Assembly: GCA_045617625.1 (NCBI GenBank)
Contig: JAZLJA010000025.1
Coordinates: 1 to 61,698, forward strand
Length of the DNA: 61,698 nucleotides
Direction of reading: 5' to 3'
Source of the DNA: Firm-04 sp045617625
Lineage (GTDB): Bacteria > Bacillota > Clostridia > Oscillospirales > Ruminococcaceae
A model generated the notes under the pieces. That model saw only the letters and a list, made by a program, of their open reading frames with translations, was not told the DNA's origin and ran no database searches. The position numbers and the translations under genes were made by a program. Shown here one piece after another: positions 59,833 through 61,698 of this stretch. Every line of letters begins with the position of its first letter. Within the stretch, counting starts at the first letter, position 1.

Positions 59833-61698
59833 TTGGACGCATATACCGCAAAAGCAAAACAGATCATCGAGGGCGCACAAACGCAGGCAGAACAGCTTGG
59901 GCATACATTCATCGGCAGCGAGCATCTGATCCTTTCCATGCTGCACGACGGCAGCAATGTGGGCGCGGCGATGCTCCGCACACATCATGTGAACCTGCAA
60001 AAGTTTCGGCAGGCGGTGATTGCCGAGGTCGGCAAGGGCGATGCCGTCAAGCTGACAGTCAAGGCTTATACCCCTGCTCTGCGCAGGATCCTTTCTGCGG
60101 CGGGAAAGCTGAAATCACGCAGCAGCGCACAAATCAGCTCTGAACACCTGCTCTATGCCGTGCTGAGCGAGGAAAATTGCAGTGCGGGCGCAATGCTGCG
60201 CGGGATGGGAATCTCCCTGCCTTTGCTTTGCGGCACCTGCGATGCCTACGACTGGGAACTGCTTGCGGATGCCGCCCCCTGCTGTCCCATTTTCGATGCA
60301 AAATCCAGCCCGACCCTTGCGAAATATGCGCGAAACCTGACCGATGCCGCCGCCGCCGAACGCTTTGATCCGCTCATCGGCAGGGAGGCGGAGGTCGAAC
60401 GTGTGCTGCGGATCCTGCTGCGCCGACAAAAAAATAATCCCTGCCTGATCGGTGCGGCAGGTGTGGGAAAAACGGCAATCGTGGAGGGCATTGCACAGCG
60501 CATTTTATCGGGGGATGTGCCCGAGGCGATGCGGGAAACGTCGATTTTGTCGCTCGATCTGACCGCAATGCTGGCAGGCGCGAAGTATCGCGGGGATTTT
60601 GAGGAGCGCCTGAAAGCCTGTATTGACGAGGCGGCGGCGCAGAAAAATCTGGTGCTGTTCATCGACGAAATTCACACTATCGTCGGGGCAGGTGCGGCTG
60701 AGGGCGCGATCGATGCGGCAAATATCCTGAAACCGTGTCTGGCACGCGGCGAATTGCAGCTCATTGGCGCAACCACCGATGCGGAATACCGCACGCACAT
60801 CGAAAAGGATTCTGCACTGCATCGGCGGTTTCAGCCCGTGAAAATCGAGGAGCCGACGGCAGAAACAGCGAAAACGATGCTGCGCGGTCTGCGCGGTCGC
60901 TACGAGGCATATCACGGGCTTTCGATTTCGGAGGGGGCGATCTCTGCGGCGGTCGATTATGCGGTGCGGTATCTGCCGGACCGTGCGCTGCCTGACAAAG
61001 CCCTCGATCTGCTGGACGAAGCCTGTGCCGCAAAAAAACTTTCCGGTGCGGAAAAAATCCGCGCAGGTGCGAAAGAATCGTGCATGGAAGCAGCGGCGGA
61101 ATGGGGCGGCAGAGGTGCGGTACAGGCGGCACAAATCGCGGATGTGGTCGCCGCAATGACCGGAATTCCCGTGCAGACCGTGACGCAGTCCGAGACAGAC
61201 GTGCTTTTGCATCTGGAGGAGGCGCTGAAAGCGGAGATCATCGGGCAGGATGAAGCAATCGCGTCGCTTGCAGGGGCAATTCGCAGGAGCAGGGCAGGGC
61301 TGCGCGACGGCAGACGGCCCGCAGGGGCGTTTTTGTTTCTCGGGCAGACGGGCGTGGGCAAAACGGCACTGGCAATCACGGCGGCGGAGCAGCTATACGG
61401 CGGGCACTGCATTCGGCTCGATATGAGCGAATATATGGAAAAGCACGCAGTTTCGAGAATCATCGGTGCACCAGCAGGATATGTCGGATATGGGGAAGGC
61501 GGCACGCTGGTCGAGCAGGTGCGCAGTCAGCCATACAGTGTGGTGCTGTTTGACGAAATCGAAAAGGCACACCCGGACATCTACAATTTGCTTTTGCAGA
61601 TTTTGGACGACGGCGTCCTCACCGATAGCTATGGTCGCAAAATTAATTTCAAGAATACCATCATCATCATGACGAGCAAAGCGGGCGCCCGCGAAGGG
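59833..61698 (+). CDS. clpC: ClpC-like AAA+ unfoldase (3' end outside window)
   Basis: The first 622 residues of an open frame running off the window. TTG start with GGAGGAGGG upstream. Clp-N double repeat (about 1-140: LGHTFIGSEHLILSML, SRSSAQISSEHLLYAVL). AAA-1 has Walker A GAAGVGKTAIVEG (about 207) and Walker B LVLFIDEIHTIVGAGA. AAA-2 has Walker A GQTGVGKTALAI (about 502) and VLFDEIEKAHPDI. The linker between them, where ClpC carries a coiled-coil M domain with a UVR motif, is only about 25 residues with no heptads. Likely feeds ClpP, but no ClpP loop can be seen in the available part. Confidence 0.9.
   Translation, partial: MDAYTAKAKQIIEGAQTQAEQLGHTFIGSEHLILSMLHDGSNVGAAMLRTHHVNLQKFRQAVIAEVGKGDAVKLTVKAYTPALRRILSAAGKLKSRSSAQISSEHLLYAVLSEENCSAGAMLRGMGISLPLLCGTCDAYDWELLADAAPCCPIFDAKSSPTLAKYARNLTDAAAAERFDPLIGREAEVERVLRILLRRQKNNPCLIGAAGVGKTAIVEGIAQRILSGDVPEAMRETSILSLDLTAMLAGAKYRGDFEERLKACIDEAAAQKNLVLFIDEIHTIVGAGAAEGAIDAANILKPCLARGELQLIGATTDAEYRTHIEKDSALHRRFQPVKIEEPTAETAKTMLRGLRGRYEAYHGLSISEGAISAAVDYAVRYLPDRALPDKALDLLDEACAAKKLSGAEKIRAGAKESCMEAAAEWGGRGAVQAAQIADVVAAMTGIPVQTVTQSETDVLLHLEEALKAEIIGQDEAIASLAGAIRRSRAGLRDGRRPAGAFLFLGQTGVGKTALAITAAEQLYGGHCIRLDMSEYMEKHAVSRIIGAPAGYVGYGEGGTLVEQVRSQPYSVVLFDEIEKAHPDIYNLLLQILDDGVLTDSYGRKINFKNTIIIMTSKAGAREG

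Overview
The window looks like a moderate-GC Firmicutes chromosome, most likely a Ruminococcus-like member of the Oscillospirales (inference). The signs are the Bacillus/Clostridia-type dnaA-dnaN-yaaA-recF-remB-gyrB-gyrA origin block, a spoIIP sporulation gene, BspA-type leucine-rich-repeat surface proteins, a Thr-Glu-rich lipoprotein resembling cellulosomal linkers, and promoters of TTGACA-17-TATAAT type, many with a TG at the extended -10. There are no insertion sequences, phage genes or CRISPR arrays.

Layout. 1-2.7 kb: biotin carrier fragment, carboxyltransferase (oadA-like) and metA. 2.7-6.9 kb: small membrane proteins, with a DUF2975 membrane protein, XRE regulator, DUF4153/DUF4173-like protein and DUF2809 protein in one cassette. 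6.9-9.0 kb (minus): two-component system. 9.2-11.5 kb: membrane EAL phosphodiesterase with a degenerate GGDEF domain. 11.65 kb: Thr/Glu-repeat lipoprotein. 12.3 kb: glmS. 14.3-18.6 kb: three tandem LRR_5 membrane-anchored surface proteins. 18.7-20.5 kb: AI-2E-family transporter and dCMP deaminase. 20.6-24.2 kb (minus): miaB-rsmD-coaD-coiled-coil-vanZ operon. 24.3-41.8 kb (minus): an almost gapless run from dnaA to rsmA containing the replication core, then two small membrane proteins, deoC, a phosphopantetheinyl transferase, an SDR, a GH25 muramidase, GNAT and tautomerase genes, an MreB homologue and rsmA. The origin itself (DnaA boxes plus a DnaA-trio) lies between dnaA and dnaN at about 39.8-40.4 kb. 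42.4-47.7 kb (plus): a YfhO-SHOCT membrane protein and a methionyl-tRNA synthetase with an aberrant KMSKS loop. 47.8 kb: tRNA-Arg(CCG). 48-51 kb: a YiiX-like hydrolase, a small gene plus spoIIP, and a polysaccharide deacetylase. 51.1-51.5 kb: a probable structured non-coding RNA on the minus strand. 51.5-56.5 kb: an AraC regulator followed by two paralogous proteins in which a LacI-type sugar-sensor fold is fused to an active-looking GGDEF diguanylate cyclase. 56.8-59.6 kb: ylxM-ffh-(two small membrane proteins, one Imm17-like)-rpsP-khpA. 59.8 kb to the end: a ClpC-like unfoldase, cut by the window edge.

Genes from about 20.6 kb to the origin are on the minus strand and those right of it mostly on the plus strand, so both arms are co-directional with replication. 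Left of 20.5 kb most genes, including glmS, are head-on. Taken together, the EAL protein and the two LacI-GGDEF proteins suggest c-di-GMP signalling driven by soluble, cytoplasmic ligand sensing. With the LRR proteins, the deacetylase and the muramidase, they give the window a cell-surface theme around a conserved replication, translation and secretion core.
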